Origin: Chryseobacterium joostei
GTDB taxonomy: Bacteria > Bacteroidota > Bacteroidia > Flavobacteriales > Weeksellaceae
Reading direction: 5' to 3'
Length of the DNA: 64,000 bases
Assembly (NCBI RefSeq): GCF_003815775.1
Contig: NZ_CP033926.1
Location: 248,001-312,000 of the forward strand
Shown here: piece after piece, positions 39,600-49,156 of the stretch
Position numbering within the stretch: the first letter of the stretch is position 1
Layout: the number at the start of each line of letters is the position of its first letter
Notes under the pieces: generated by a model
What the model saw: only the letters and a program-made list of their open reading frames with translations
Databases searched by the model: none
What the model was told of the DNA's origin: nothing
Translations under genes and position numbers: made by a program

Positions 39600-40055
39600 A
39601 TGAACAGTATGAGAAAATTATTTTTAAGTCTTGCGATTGTGGGTGGGCAGCTGATGTTTGCCCAAAAGGTTGTAGGGTTAAAGGTCGACAAAAACCAGAA
39701 GCAAGAAGTACCGGCAACAATAAGCAAGGAGAAAATAAATCTATATAACAGTAATCTATTTAAATTCCTTGATGCTTTGCAATCTTCTGACCAGAAGACT
39801 GTTGATGAGTTAATTTCCGATAAGGTAAAAGAGATTGTTACAGAAGATATCCTTAAGAAAGTTAAGGATGGTATTGATCCCAGTAAAAAGCTTGAAGTTC
39901 TAAAGGTTGGCTATTATTCAACAATGGATGGATTGAATCATCCCAATATCAAGTATAAATATGCAGGGGATGCTTCTTCAAAGGAGGTATTGAGTGCAAT
40001 ATTTGAAGATAACGGCAAAATTTTAGGAGTGATGCCGATTGGGGTTGATCAATAG
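39600..40055 (+). CDS. Secreted protein of unknown function
   Basis: A 151-residue protein with signal peptide MNSMRKLFLSLAIVGGQLMFAQ (a start at 39609 is also possible). The mature form is mostly charged and helical at first (EKINLYNSNLFKFLDALQSSDQKTVDELISDKVKEIV), then ends in a beta-type segment with GKILGVMPIGVDQ. The layout suggests a small NTF2/DUF-like fold (helices, then sheet), but I do not recognise a named family. It precedes the Bax inhibitor gene by 34 bp and may be cotranscribed. Confidence 0.6.
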   Translation: MNSMRKLFLSLAIVGGQLMFAQKVVGLKVDKNQKQEVPATISKEKINLYNSNLFKFLDALQSSDQKTVDELISDKVKEIVTEDILKKVKDGIDPSKKLEVLKVGYYSTMDGLNHPNIKYKYAGDASSKEVLSAIFEDNGKILGVMPIGVDQ

Positions 40056-40089
40056 ATTTATTTTCGATTAAATTAAAAAAATATTAACT

Positions 40090-40779
40090 ATGATGACAGA
40101 TGTTTTAGTTGCTCATTCTTCGGATGTGGAGAAAGCGAGCTTTTACAAGAAAACCTATTTGCATGTTGCTTTGTCAATACTTGCATTTATTGGAGTTGAA
40201 ACTATTTTATTGAAAACTGTACCTGTAGAGATCATTGCAATGATGTTCGGTCAGAGATATACGTGGTTATTAATCATTGGTGTGTTTTGGCTGGCTTCTA
40301 TTTTGGCCTCTAAATGGTCACTTTCACAAAGTAAATCAACGCAATATTTAGGATTAGGATTTTACATTGTATTGGAAGCTATCATTTTTATGCCTTTGCT
40401 TTTTATTGCTACTAATATGGCGGGTGGAGCTAATGTGATTTTCCAGGCTGCTACTTTAACTGTGGCAATGTTTGCCGGTATTTCTGCAGTTGCATTTACT
40501 TCCAAGAGAGATTTTTCTTTTTTAAGGAATATTATTGTAATCGGAGGATTTATTTCAATCGGATTAATCGTTGGCGGGATGGCATTTGGTTTCAACTTAG
40601 GATTGTGGTTCTCTGTTGGAATGGTGATCTTGGCTTCGGCAACTATTTTATATCAAACAAGTAAGCTAAAGGATTCTTATGGAACAAATCAGTATGTAGG
40701 AGCGGCATTACAGCTTTTTGCATCTATTATGCTTTTGTTCTGGTATATTCTGAATATTTTAATGAGCAAGAGAAGTTAA
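40090..40779 (+). CDS. Bax inhibitor-1/YccA family membrane protein
   Basis: A 229-residue integral membrane protein with seven predicted helices from about residue 25 onward, the GLGFYIVLEAIIFMPL core and a C-terminal LFWYILNILMSKRS. The family includes E. coli YccA/YbhL and calcium-leak proteins, and is linked to membrane protein quality control through FtsH. An Asp pair that controls pore opening in BsYetJ is not clearly visible here. It is followed by a terminator. Confidence 0.88.
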   Translation: MMTDVLVAHSSDVEKASFYKKTYLHVALSILAFIGVETILLKTVPVEIIAMMFGQRYTWLLIIGVFWLASILASKWSLSQSKSTQYLGLGFYIVLEAIIFMPLLFIATNMAGGANVIFQAATLTVAMFAGISAVAFTSKRDFSFLRNIIVIGGFISIGLIVGGMAFGFNLGLWFSVGMVILASATILYQTSKLKDSYGTNQYVGAALQLFASIMLLFWYILNILMSKRS

Positions 40780-41126
40780 TTCAATATTGAATTTCTTAAT
40801 ACTAATCCTGGTGATCATATCATCAGGATTTTTTATTCTTAAATAGTTGTCTTAACACAAGGGTCACGAATAACACAGTGTTATTTGTATTGCTGATATT
40901 AACGAAAAGAATATTTGATTTTAGGATTGAACCAAAAAATCCTGATGACAGTTCATCGGGATTTTGTTGGATATTCTTTAATTGATGCCCATGTAATTCC
41001 TGACCTCATAGGGCAAAAAGCCTTTTGAAGTAAGATACAGGTGGATCATAAAGAATAAAGAAAAAGTATAGTAATGAGGAAAACCTCAGGTATTTTGTGT
41101 TTTTATAATCTTTAGTAAGTAAAAGA
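40780..41126. other. Intergenic region with two related hairpins
   Basis: Besides the terminator at 40804, a second 11-bp hairpin (AATCCTGATGA with TCATCGGGATT, near 40938-40964, then TTTTG) has nearly the same arm sequence, as if a terminator had been duplicated. No ORF is seen. Confidence 0.5.
40804..40834 (+). terminator. Rho-independent terminator
   Basis: AATCCTG (with GTGAT) pairs with CAGGATT (with ATCAT), followed by a T-run, 24 bp after the stop of the Bax inhibitor gene. Confidence 0.85.
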
Positions 41127-41375
41127 TTATTTATCGATGGAGCCTAAAACCTTTTGTGCAAATGAGTTTAGGGCGTCTTTTTCGCTCATTCCGTTTTGTA
41201 CATTAGCATGAACTTCCAAAGCTCCGCAAATGTTTGTAATAAGCTCTCCTGCAACATTTAGGTCTTCTTCACTTGTTCCTCTGAACTCGCAGAAGCTTTC
41301 CAGAACTTCTAATGTTTTTTCAAGGTTCTCAGGGGTCTGATTCTGATAGAATTGTCTGATTACTGGTAATTTCAT
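41127..41375 (-). CDS. DUF6952 family protein
   Basis: An 82-residue, all-helical small protein with one conserved Cys pair (SFCEFRG and NICGAL). In Bacteroidetes it is found directly downstream of the peroxiredoxin-thioredoxin pair, as here, and may be an accessory of that redox system. It starts at the TAATG overlap with the thioredoxin stop, so translation is coupled. The function is not known. Confidence 0.75.
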   Translation of the reverse strand: MKLPVIRQFYQNQTPENLEKTLEVLESFCEFRGTSEEDLNVAGELITNICGALEVHANVQNGMSEKDALNSFAQKVLGSIDK

Positions 41376-41683
41376 TATGATAATTCGTTAAAAAGGTTAA
41401 TTAAACTTTCAGCCTGGTTAGATTGAACCTGGTTTACCAATTCACCATTTTTAAAGATCGCGAATGTAGGCAGGTTGTCTACTTTTGCTAGTTTTCTGCT
41501 TTCAGGAAGCTTTTCGGCATCTACATATAAGAAAGGAATGGCGTCATTCTCAGATGCTAATTTCTTGAATTTTGGCTTCATGATTCTGCAGTTTCCGCAC
41601 CATGTTGCACCATATTGAACAACTACTTTTTCGTTGTCATTTACAATATTCTGTAATGTATCTTCTGTTAATTCTGTGTACAT
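41375..41683 (-). CDS. Thioredoxin family protein
   Basis: A 102-residue thioredoxin-fold protein with the active site WCGNC (in YGATWCGNCRIMKP), a cis-Pro in DNLPTFAIF and a regular length. CGNC is a variant of the usual CGPC and will shift the redox potential. It overlaps the DUF6952 gene by one bp. The start at 41683 (MYTELTED) is chosen over an in-frame ATG at 41716 that would add a Cys-containing odd N-terminus. Its likely partner is the peroxiredoxin upstream. Confidence 0.92.
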   Translation of the reverse strand: MYTELTEDTLQNIVNDNEKVVVQYGATWCGNCRIMKPKFKKLASENDAIPFLYVDAEKLPESRKLAKVDNLPTFAIFKNGELVNQVQSNQAESLINLFNELS

Positions 41684-41703
41684 AATTTTATTTTTAGAAA
41701 ATA

Positions 41704-41788
41704 AACAATGTAACAATCTAAAAATTTATCAATCTAACAATTCAAAAAAACTTTTAAAATTGTTATCCTGTTAGATTGTTACATTGTT
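41704..41788. repeat. Long nested palindrome between the peroxiredoxin and thioredoxin genes
   Basis: Outer arms of 18 bp (41704-41721 with 41771-41788) are perfectly complementary, and a second 8-bp pair (TAACAATT 41735-41742 with AATTGTTA 41758-41765) nests inside. The sequence is built of repeats of TAACAATNTA. Such palindromes are frequent between flavobacterial genes as I recall. It may attenuate or protect the mRNA between the two genes. Confidence 0.6.
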
Positions 41789-41799
41789 ATATTAAAATA

Positions 41800-42432
41800 T
41801 TAATTTTTTGCTAAGTATTCTGCTGTAGAAGTTCTGTCAGCTTTCATAGCATCCTTACCTTCTTCCCAGTTTGCAGGACATACTTCACCATGTTTTTGAA
41901 CGTGAGTGTAAGCGTCGATTAATCTTAAGAATTCCTTTACGTTTCTTCCTAGAGGCATATCGTTTACCGCTTCGTGGAAGATTTTTCCAGTTTCGTCGAT
42001 AAGGTAAGTTGCTCTGTAAGTTACGTTAGAACCTGTGAAAACTTCTTCTCCTTCCTCGTTATATTCGAAATCCTGATCTACGATTCCTAAAGTGTTTGCT
42101 AATTGTCTGTGAGTATCAGCTAAAAGTGGGTAAGTTACCCCTTCGATACCACCGTTATCCTTTGGTGTGTTCAACCATGCAAAGTGTACTTCGTTAGTAT
42201 CACAAGATGCACCGATTACTTTAGTGTTTCTTTTTTCGAATTCACCTAAAGCCTCCTGGAAAGCGTGAAGCTCAGTAGGGCATACAAAAGTGAAATCTTT
42301 AGGGTACCAGAATAAAAGTACTTTCTGTTGGTTTTTTGTTGCTTCTTCAAGGATGTTGATTTTTAAATCGTCACCCATTTCAGACATTGCGTCGATTGTT
42401 AAATTCGGGAATTTTTTTCCTACTAAAGACAT
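41800..42432 (-). CDS. Peroxiredoxin (AhpC/TSA family, typical 2-Cys)
   Basis: A 210-residue typical 2-Cys peroxiredoxin that reduces hydrogen peroxide and alkyl hydroperoxides. Peroxidatic Cys51 lies in FTFVCPTELHAF and the resolving Cys185 in GEVCPANW. The GGIEGVTYPLLAD and ATYLIDETGKIFH elements are intact. Downstream, in the same direction, are thioredoxin and DUF6952, so the operon holds an oxidoreductase and its reductant. Codon usage looks biased, as for a highly expressed gene. Confidence 0.95.
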   Translation of the reverse strand: MSLVGKKFPNLTIDAMSEMGDDLKINILEEATKNQQKVLLFWYPKDFTFVCPTELHAFQEALGEFEKRNTKVIGASCDTNEVHFAWLNTPKDNGGIEGVTYPLLADTHRQLANTLGIVDQDFEYNEEGEEVFTGSNVTYRATYLIDETGKIFHEAVNDMPLGRNVKEFLRLIDAYTHVQKHGEVCPANWEEGKDAMKADRTSTAEYLAKN

Positions 42433-42548
42433 AATTTTCTGTTTTTATATTTAAATTTCTAATGCAAATATAGAGAAGTTTTATCTATCGAACAAACGAA
42501 TATCGATAAATAAAATCTATAATTGTTTTTGACATGTTATTAAATAAA

Positions 42549-42574
42549 AAGGCCCTGAAATCAGGACCTTTTGT
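42549..42574 (-). terminator. Terminator of the M16 peptidase gene (minus strand)
   Basis: Read on the minus strand, AAGGTCCTGA pairs with TCAGGGCCTT (one mismatch), followed by TTT; it lies just beyond the stop at 42580. Confidence 0.75.
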
Positions 42575-42579
42575 TGATT

Positions 42580-45519
42580 TTAGTAACCAAATACTTCTGT
42601 TAGATTGAGTTTTTTTACCTCGCCTAATTTCTGCATATCGGCTTCATTTACTTTATCTTGTGCTGCGACAAGACAGTAGGTGTAATTCTTATTTTTCATT
42701 TCCTTGTCGTGGAAAGCATTAATGTCAGCGAAAGACAATTTTGGTGCCTGTTCATAGACGTTCTTTCTCATATCAAAGTTATTTCCAAGTCTTTGGGCCT
42801 TTAGATAGGAGAAGATGATGCCATCCTGAGAAATTCTTTCAGAAGCTATAGATTTTTTCAATCCGCTTTTTGCTGTTTCAAACAATTGCTCAGACTTTGG
42901 AAGTGTTGTCAGAAGTTCATTCATTGCCGTAGTAGACTCGTTGAATTTATCTGCCTGAGTTCCTACATAAGCCATCACCATGTCTTTATCCGATTTCTTG
43001 CTTGGAAGAGCAAAATAAGAGTAAGTAGAATAGGCTAGTGCTTTAGATTCTCTGATGGTTTGGAATACAATAGATCCCATTCCTCCTCCAAAGTAGTTAT
43101 TGAACAAGCTTACAGTAGGGGTAAGGGTAGGATTGTACTGATCTGAATTTCTTACCCAGAATACTTCGGCCTGTACCATGTCGTAATGAGCGAATAGTAC
43201 CTTATTCTTATCCGTTGGGATCTGAACAAACGTCTTGGTCTTAGGAAGCTCCTTAAGGCTTGCAGGAAGTTTATGAATAGGCTTCAGTGAAGCTACTGGT
43301 TCATCTCCCGACTTTGGTCCATAGTACAATACCTTATGTTTAAAGTTGAATAAATCATGAAGAATATTAATCAAATCTTCAGCTTTTAATGCATCAAGCT
43401 CAGCATCACTCAATACATTGTTGAATGGATTTTGCGCGCCATATTGTGCGTAGCTTCTCAATCCTGCCATGATCGTTGCCTTGTTTTGCTTGGCATTGGC
43501 TCTGGCTTTTTTTAGTCTCGCTTTATAAGCATCCAGTGCAGCTTGGTCTGCCTTACAGTTTCTGATCAGATCCTCAAATAGTGCAATGGACTTATCAAAG
43601 TTTTCATTTAAGCCTTCTATAGATACATAGGTTTCTTCATTTCCGGCACTTACATTAAAGCTAGATGCCAGTTTATAGAATTCTCTACTGATGGTTTCAG
43701 AAGACTTATCATTCGTTCCAAGATACTGAAGATATTCTGCAGCCAATGGAAGCATTTTATTGTTCCATTTTCCGGAATCGAAGTGATAGTACATTCTGAA
43801 TAAAGCATTATCTGTATTTTTTACAGAAAGTACATCTACATCACCCAGTTTATTTTTGGTGATATCTTTATCGTAGTTCAGCCAAACCGGAGCAATGGCT
43901 TTTTCCGGCATTTCGTCAATTTTCTTAAGGAAAGGAGACTGGTCTTCTCTGTTTACAGAAACCGGAGTGATGGTAGGTTTGTCTACCTTTACAATGCTCT
44001 TATCTTCACCTTTTTTCTTGTAAACTGCTACATAATTGTTGTTTTGAAGATATTTCGCTGCAAAATCCATGATATCCTTTTTAGTCAGCTTGGAGATTTC
44101 TTCAACATATTCAAGGTTGGCCTTGTGATCAACTTCTGAAGTAAACTCATCCATCAAAAGACTTGCTCTTGAAGAATATTTTTCATCTTTCTGAATGATG
44201 TTCTTCTTTTCGTTGTTTACGATGGATTGAATTAAATCATCAGAGAATTCACCCTTTCTTAATTTATCAATTTCCTGAATAAGAAGATTTTTTACTTCAT
44301 CCAAAGATTGTCCTTCAGTAGGTTTTCCCTGTAGTAATAAAACTGAATAATCTTTCAGAGCATAAGGGAAAGCAAAGGCTCCCAGCAGCTTTTGTTTTTT
44401 CACCAAATCAAGGTCAATTAGCCCTGCCTGACCGTTGGTAAGCATGCTTCCTACAAAATTTAATAATCTTGCATCCTTTGTTGAAGCTCCTGGGAATCTG
44501 AAGCCAAGCATTACACTTTCTGCATCTGGTCCTACAACTTCCTTGATTACCGGAGAAGCTATCGCTTTTTCCTGTCCGATTTTGTATTCAGGAACAGGCT
44601 TGGATTTCATGTAAGAGAAGGCCTTGTCAATCTTGGTAATTACTTCATCAGGATTGAAATCTCCGGACATGATGATCCCCATATTGTTGGGAACATAGTA
44701 ATTGTTATAATATTCTCTGATGGCATGCAGAGAAGGGTTTTTCAGGTGTTCAATGGTTCCGATAGTAGTTTGCTTTCCATAATTGTTATTAGGGAAAAGG
44801 TTCGCAAACATCATATCAAAAACCTTATCTCCATCATCATCAAGAGATCTGTTTTTTTCTTCATATACCGCTTCAAGCTCCGTATGGAAAAGTCTAAGTA
44901 CCGGCTCCCTGAATCTTTCTCCCTGTACAGCCAGAAATTTATCAATAACGTTAGAGGGAACATCCTCTGTGTATACAGTCTGTTCAAAAGAAGTAAAGGC
45001 ATTGGTGCCATCAGCGCCCATACCGGCCATCATTTTGTCATATTCATTGGCAATAGCATACTTGGCAGCCTCTCCAGAAACTCTGTCAATTTCTTTGTAG
45101 ATTTCTTTCCTTTTAGCTTCATCTTTTGTCTGATTGTATTTCTCGTAAAGAGCATCAATCTGGTCTAAAAGAGGTTTTTCTTTTGCCCAGTCTTTAGATC
45201 CAAACTGATTGGTTCCTTTGAAGAGCATGTGTTCAAGATAATGAGCAAGCCCTGTATGATCTGCGGGATCTGTTTTGCTTCCTGCCTTTGTAGCAATATA
45301 GGTTTGAATCCTTGGCTCCTTATTGGTAGGGCTCAGAATAACAGTTAACCCATTTTTTAAAGTATAATATCTTGCTGAAGTAGGGTCGTTGGTAACATAC
45401 CTGTACTTATAGCCATTGGAAGTAGCTTCTTTCCACTGAAAATCCTGTCCGAAAGCATGACCCGCAAAACTTGCCGCAGCAATGCTTGAAACGATTGTTA
45501 GTTTTTTTAACAGATTCAT
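42580..45519 (-). CDS. M16 family metallopeptidase (pitrilysin-like)
   Basis: A 979-residue periplasmic protein with a signal peptide (about 1-24) and the inverted zinc motif H93-Y-L-E96-H97 in GLAHYLEHMLFKGTNQF; the third ligand Glu is expected about 75-80 residues later in the region AVYEEKNRS. Four M16 repeats are fused in one chain, as in pitrilysin/insulysin, with the C-terminal half lacking a metal site, as usual. It should degrade peptides up to a few kDa. It is monocistronic, with a terminator directly after it. Confidence 0.95.
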   Translation of the reverse strand: MNLLKKLTIVSSIAAASFAGHAFGQDFQWKEATSNGYKYRYVTNDPTSARYYTLKNGLTVILSPTNKEPRIQTYIATKAGSKTDPADHTGLAHYLEHMLFKGTNQFGSKDWAKEKPLLDQIDALYEKYNQTKDEAKRKEIYKEIDRVSGEAAKYAIANEYDKMMAGMGADGTNAFTSFEQTVYTEDVPSNVIDKFLAVQGERFREPVLRLFHTELEAVYEEKNRSLDDDGDKVFDMMFANLFPNNNYGKQTTIGTIEHLKNPSLHAIREYYNNYYVPNNMGIIMSGDFNPDEVITKIDKAFSYMKSKPVPEYKIGQEKAIASPVIKEVVGPDAESVMLGFRFPGASTKDARLLNFVGSMLTNGQAGLIDLDLVKKQKLLGAFAFPYALKDYSVLLLQGKPTEGQSLDEVKNLLIQEIDKLRKGEFSDDLIQSIVNNEKKNIIQKDEKYSSRASLLMDEFTSEVDHKANLEYVEEISKLTKKDIMDFAAKYLQNNNYVAVYKKKGEDKSIVKVDKPTITPVSVNREDQSPFLKKIDEMPEKAIAPVWLNYDKDITKNKLGDVDVLSVKNTDNALFRMYYHFDSGKWNNKMLPLAAEYLQYLGTNDKSSETISREFYKLASSFNVSAGNEETYVSIEGLNENFDKSIALFEDLIRNCKADQAALDAYKARLKKARANAKQNKATIMAGLRSYAQYGAQNPFNNVLSDAELDALKAEDLINILHDLFNFKHKVLYYGPKSGDEPVASLKPIHKLPASLKELPKTKTFVQIPTDKNKVLFAHYDMVQAEVFWVRNSDQYNPTLTPTVSLFNNYFGGGMGSIVFQTIRESKALAYSTYSYFALPSKKSDKDMVMAYVGTQADKFNESTTAMNELLTTLPKSEQLFETAKSGLKKSIASERISQDGIIFSYLKAQRLGNNFDMRKNVYEQAPKLSFADINAFHDKEMKNKNYTYCLVAAQDKVNEADMQKLGEVKKLNLTEVFGY

Positions 45520-45555
45520 TGTAGTTGAGATGTGTTTTATTTATTTTTAAAATTC

Positions 45556-46749
45556 TTAATTGAATTGGTCTAACAAATCTTTAATTCGCTTCATTGCTTC
45601 TCTTAAATCTTCTTCAGAGGCAGCATAAGAGAATCTGATGCACTCAGGACTTCCGAATGAAAAACCTCCCACGCATCCAACACGAGCATTTTCTAAAAGA
45701 AACATAGCAAAGTCATCAGAGTTTTTAATTTCTGTTCCGTTTAATGTCTTTCCGATGTAATAAGAAATATCCGGGAAGAAATAAAATGCAGCTTTTGGAA
45801 GCAATACTTTGAAACCAGGAATTTCCTTAATCAGTTCATATACAAGATCTCTTCTCTTTTTAAAGGCATCAATCATGTATTTGTATTCTGATGGATCTGT
45901 TTTTAAAGCTGTGATAGATGCTCTTTGAGCCATCGTATTTGCACCACTTGTCATCTGTCCCTGTACTTTTTCGCAAGCTTTTGCCAACCATTCCGGACAA
46001 GCTGAATACCCGATTCTCCATCCGGTCATTGCAAAGGCCTTTGACATTCCGTTAATTACAGCAGTCTGTTCATACACTTCAGGGAACTGGGCAATGGAAG
46101 TGGTTTTTGTTTCATAATTGATGAATTCATAGATCTCATCTGAAATAATCGTAACGTGAGGATATTTGGCAATTACCTTGGCGATAGATTTTAATTCATC
46201 ATAGGTGTAGTATCCCCCAGAAGGGTTACATGGTGAACTGAAAAGAATGGCCTTGGTCTTATCTGTAATCGCCAACTCAATCTGTTCTGCTGTAACCTTG
46301 AAATCAGTAACGTAAGATGTTGGAAGCATCACAGAATTTCCGCCCATCATTTTTACCATTTCATCATAGCTTACCCAATAAGGAGCAGGAAGTAAAACTT
46401 CATCCCCATCATTAATAATGGCTGCAAGAACATTTAAAATAGCCTGTTTAGCCCCATTGGAAACACAGATTTGTGTTGGTTTATATTCTAAGTTGTTATC
46501 TCTTTTTAATTTGTAAGCAATAGCCTCGCGTAGTTCAAGAAATCCCGGAACAGGAGAATAGTGGCTATAGTTTTGATTGATGGCATCAAAGGCTGCCTGT
46601 TTGATATTATCCGGAACATCAAAATCCGGTTCGCCAAGAGTTAAGCTAATAACATCTATTCCGTTAGCTTTCATTTCTCTGGCTTTATTAGACATTACAA
46701 AAGTCTGTGAGTAACCTAATCTTTTTACTCTATCTGAAAGTTTGTCCAT
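45556..46749 (-). CDS. PLP-dependent aminotransferase (aspartate aminotransferase type)
   Basis: A 397-residue fold-type I aminotransferase of the class I/II I-gamma group. Key elements: SLTLGEPDFDVPD near the N-terminus, NGAKQAI for phosphate, SSPCNPSGGYY, the cofactor Asp in IISDEIYEF, the Schiff-base Lys in NGMSKAFAMTGWRIGY, and Arg in CIRFSYAAS. The likely reaction is transfer between aspartate (and perhaps prephenate or other acceptors) and 2-oxoglutarate. The start at 46749 is preferred over 46770. It runs in the same direction as the M16 gene with a 36-bp gap. Confidence 0.9.
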   Translation of the reverse strand: MDKLSDRVKRLGYSQTFVMSNKAREMKANGIDVISLTLGEPDFDVPDNIKQAAFDAINQNYSHYSPVPGFLELREAIAYKLKRDNNLEYKPTQICVSNGAKQAILNVLAAIINDGDEVLLPAPYWVSYDEMVKMMGGNSVMLPTSYVTDFKVTAEQIELAITDKTKAILFSSPCNPSGGYYTYDELKSIAKVIAKYPHVTIISDEIYEFINYETKTTSIAQFPEVYEQTAVINGMSKAFAMTGWRIGYSACPEWLAKACEKVQGQMTSGANTMAQRASITALKTDPSEYKYMIDAFKKRRDLVYELIKEIPGFKVLLPKAAFYFFPDISYYIGKTLNGTEIKNSDDFAMFLLENARVGCVGGFSFGSPECIRFSYAASEEDLREAMKRIKDLLDQFN

Positions 46750-47023
46750 GTATTTTTTGAATTTTAACAAATATAGAATAAAAACATGTTGTAGAAGTAA
46801 TAAAAATAGGGTTGCTTTAAAGATATTTGTCAGGTTTCAATCAAATCACCTTGTTTGGAAATAATATAACTTTCTATTGGTGAATTTGAGGGCATTTAAG
46901 CCATATAATGCCTTTTTACTAGGTTTTTTTGTTGCTTCAACTTTCAAGATAGCTAATAAAAGAATAAAAAGATGCTTCCAAAACTCAGGGTTTTGTATCT
47001 TTAAGTTATCTAAGATCTATTTT

Positions 47024-48361
47024 ATGAAATATTCCGTTTTTCTATTGTTAATTTCCTGTACAGTCTTTTCTCAGGGACGTTTAAAAGATGATGAAGTAAA
47101 GAAATACGTTTCACAGGTAAATGAAGATTCATTAAAGTCGTATATCAGCAAACTTGTAAGTTTCCAGACAAGGCATACTTTAAGTACAACAGATGATCCA
47201 AAACAAGGGATTGGAGCTGCAAGGAACTGGGTTATTCAACAATTTAAAAGCTATGCGAAAAACTCAGGTGGAAGAATGGAGGTGTATCTTCAGCAGGAAG
47301 ATCTGCAGCCGGATGGAAAACGTATTGATAAGACGGTGAACCTAGGCAACGCCATTGCCTTCCTGAAAGGTACAGATCCTAATGATAAAAGAGTTTTCCT
47401 GATTGGAGCACATCTAGATTCAAGGGTGACAGATGTGATGAACAGAACTTCAGTAGCCCCTGGTGCCAACGATGATGGCAGTGGCGTGAGTGCTGTGATA
47501 GAAGCTGCAAGAATACTAAGCAAATCCTCGTTTCCGGCTTCCATTATTTTTGTCGCTTTTTCAGGGGAAGAACAGTCGCTGCTGGGTTCCAGACTTCTTG
47601 CAGAGAAAATTAAAAAAGAAAATCTACAGTTAGAAGCCGTTCTGAATAATGATATGATTGGTAATCCAAAAGCTAGTGAGACGGGGGAAATCAATACCGG
47701 CACATTACGAGTATTCAGTGAAGGGTTGCCGTACATGGAGATGGATAAAAAAGCACCAACCATTAGAAATCTGGGACTTGAAAATGATAGTGATTCCAGA
47801 CAACTTGCCCGTTACATCAAAGAAATTACAGAACAATATGTAAAGAACCTTAATGTAAAAATGATCTACAGGAATGACCGGTTTTTACGCGGAGGAGATC
47901 ATACCAGCTTTGTTACCAATGGGTTTCCATCAGTAAGACTTACAGAATATTACGAAAATTATGATCATCAGCATCAGGACATACGAGTAGAAAACAACAA
48001 GCAATATGGTGATCTGCCAGAATTTATAGATTTTAAGTATCTGAAAAAAAACGTTGCTGCCAATGTTGCCGTGCTGGCAAGTCTTGCAAAGTCTACCTCG
48101 AAACCCGAGCGGGTAGAAATGGACGTTAAGGAACTTACTAACTTTACAACGCTTCACTGGCAAAAACCAAAATCAGGAACACCGGCAGGGTATTTTGTCT
48201 TGATTCGGGAAACAGACAGTCCTGTGTGGCAAAAGAAAATATTTACAACAGAACTTTCTGCCAGAATACCATTTTCAAAGGATAATTATATTTTTGCTAT
48301 ACAGACAGTCAGCCAGTCCGGAAATCTGAATGTGCCTGTAATTCCGAATATTGCAAAATAA
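47024..48361 (+). CDS. Secreted M28 family peptidase with C-terminal fibronectin-like domain
   Basis: A 445-residue protein with signal peptide MKYSVFLLLISCTVFSQ. The M28 domain has a full di-zinc set: His and Asp in GAHLDSRVTD and GANDDGSG, the Glu pair in FSGEEQSLLGS, Asp in LNNDMIGN, and a late His in the region RGGDHTSF. Residues from about 360 form a beta-domain with fibronectin III-like features (ELTNFTTLHWQKPKSGTPAGYFVLIRE). It is not a close relative of the three tandem M28 genes at 30-34 kb. The start at 47024 is preferred, since a longer in-frame start at 46877 adds 49 non-secretory residues. Confidence 0.9.
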   Translation: MKYSVFLLLISCTVFSQGRLKDDEVKKYVSQVNEDSLKSYISKLVSFQTRHTLSTTDDPKQGIGAARNWVIQQFKSYAKNSGGRMEVYLQQEDLQPDGKRIDKTVNLGNAIAFLKGTDPNDKRVFLIGAHLDSRVTDVMNRTSVAPGANDDGSGVSAVIEAARILSKSSFPASIIFVAFSGEEQSLLGSRLLAEKIKKENLQLEAVLNNDMIGNPKASETGEINTGTLRVFSEGLPYMEMDKKAPTIRNLGLENDSDSRQLARYIKEITEQYVKNLNVKMIYRNDRFLRGGDHTSFVTNGFPSVRLTEYYENYDHQHQDIRVENNKQYGDLPEFIDFKYLKKNVAANVAVLASLAKSTSKPERVEMDVKELTNFTTLHWQKPKSGTPAGYFVLIRETDSPVWQKKIFTTELSARIPFSKDNYIFAIQTVSQSGNLNVPVIPNIAK

Positions 48362-48408
48362 TATTGTGATTGGTGATTTGATTTTTGAGAGTGATCGGGA
48401 AAAGTAGA

Positions 48409-48440
48409 TTTGACTACAAGAGAAATAAAACTTATTTTTG
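48409..48440 (+). promoter_or_regulatory. Bacteroidetes-type promoter of rsmG
   Basis: TTTG at 48409-48412 and TATTTTTG at 48433-48440 with a 20-nt spacer, 19 bp before the rsmG start; an excellent consensus match. Confidence 0.6.
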
Positions 48441-48458
48441 TAGATTATAATAATTCAC

Positions 48459-49094
48459 ATGTCTACATCGTTACTATTAAAATATTTTCCGGATCTTACA
48501 GAAACACAGCTAACACAGTTTGCAAAACTGGAAGAACTGTACAATGAATGGAATGAAAAGATCAACGTGATTTCCAGAAAAGATATGGAATCGTTGTATG
48601 AAAAGCATATTCTACACTCCTTGGGTGTAGCAAAAGTAATGGAATTTGCACCGGGAACTAAAGTACTGGATATTGGTACCGGAGGAGGTTTTCCTGGGAT
48701 TCCACTGGCCATTTTATTTCCTGAGTCAGAATTTACGCTTATTGATTCCATTGGAAAAAAAATCAGCGTGGTAAATGCTGTTGCTGAGGGAGTTGGATTG
48801 AAAAATGTAACTGCCATCCACGGAAGAGCAGAGAAATTAAAGGAAAAATTCCACTTTGTAGTCAGTAGAGCCGTAACTCAGATGCCGGAATTTTTAAGAT
48901 GGCTAAAAGGGAAGTTTGAAAAAGAACAGTTTAATCCTAAGCATAATGGAATTTTATATTTAAAAGGCGGTGATCTTGCAGAAGAGCTTGCCGGACTTAG
49001 ATGTGAAATTTTCAATCTTAAAAATTATTTTGACGAAGAGTTTTTTGATACTAAAAAAGTAGTTTATTTATCAAAAGGTAATTTTAATTCTTAA
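48459..49094 (+). CDS. rsmG: 16S rRNA (guanine(527)-N7)-methyltransferase
   Basis: A 211-residue SAM-dependent enzyme that methylates G527 in the 530 loop of 16S rRNA. Recognised by NVISRKDMESLYEKHILHSL (about 38-57), the SAM motif VLDIGTGGGFPGIPLAI (70-86), the acidic strand-2 end SIGKKISV, and VVSRAVTQM. Length is normal. Loss of this gene gives low-level streptomycin resistance in other bacteria. The promoter is a consensus match. Confidence 0.96.
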   Translation: MSTSLLLKYFPDLTETQLTQFAKLEELYNEWNEKINVISRKDMESLYEKHILHSLGVAKVMEFAPGTKVLDIGTGGGFPGIPLAILFPESEFTLIDSIGKKISVVNAVAEGVGLKNVTAIHGRAEKLKEKFHFVVSRAVTQMPEFLRWLKGKFEKEQFNPKHNGILYLKGGDLAEELAGLRCEIFNLKNYFDEEFFDTKKVVYLSKGNFNS

Positions 49095-49156
49095 TTTTGT
49101 TTAATTAAGGAATAATTTTTGCTAAATATTTATTAATAATCGCAAAATTAAAGGTT

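Noticed and set aside
44725..45168. Long plus-strand open frame inside the M16 peptidase gene
   Set aside because: It is a shadow of the coding strand; the M16 protein is conserved throughout this segment.
46877..47023. Extended start for the M28 peptidase with the fibronectin-like domain
   Set aside because: The added 49 residues are not secretory and come before a textbook signal peptide that starts at 47024.
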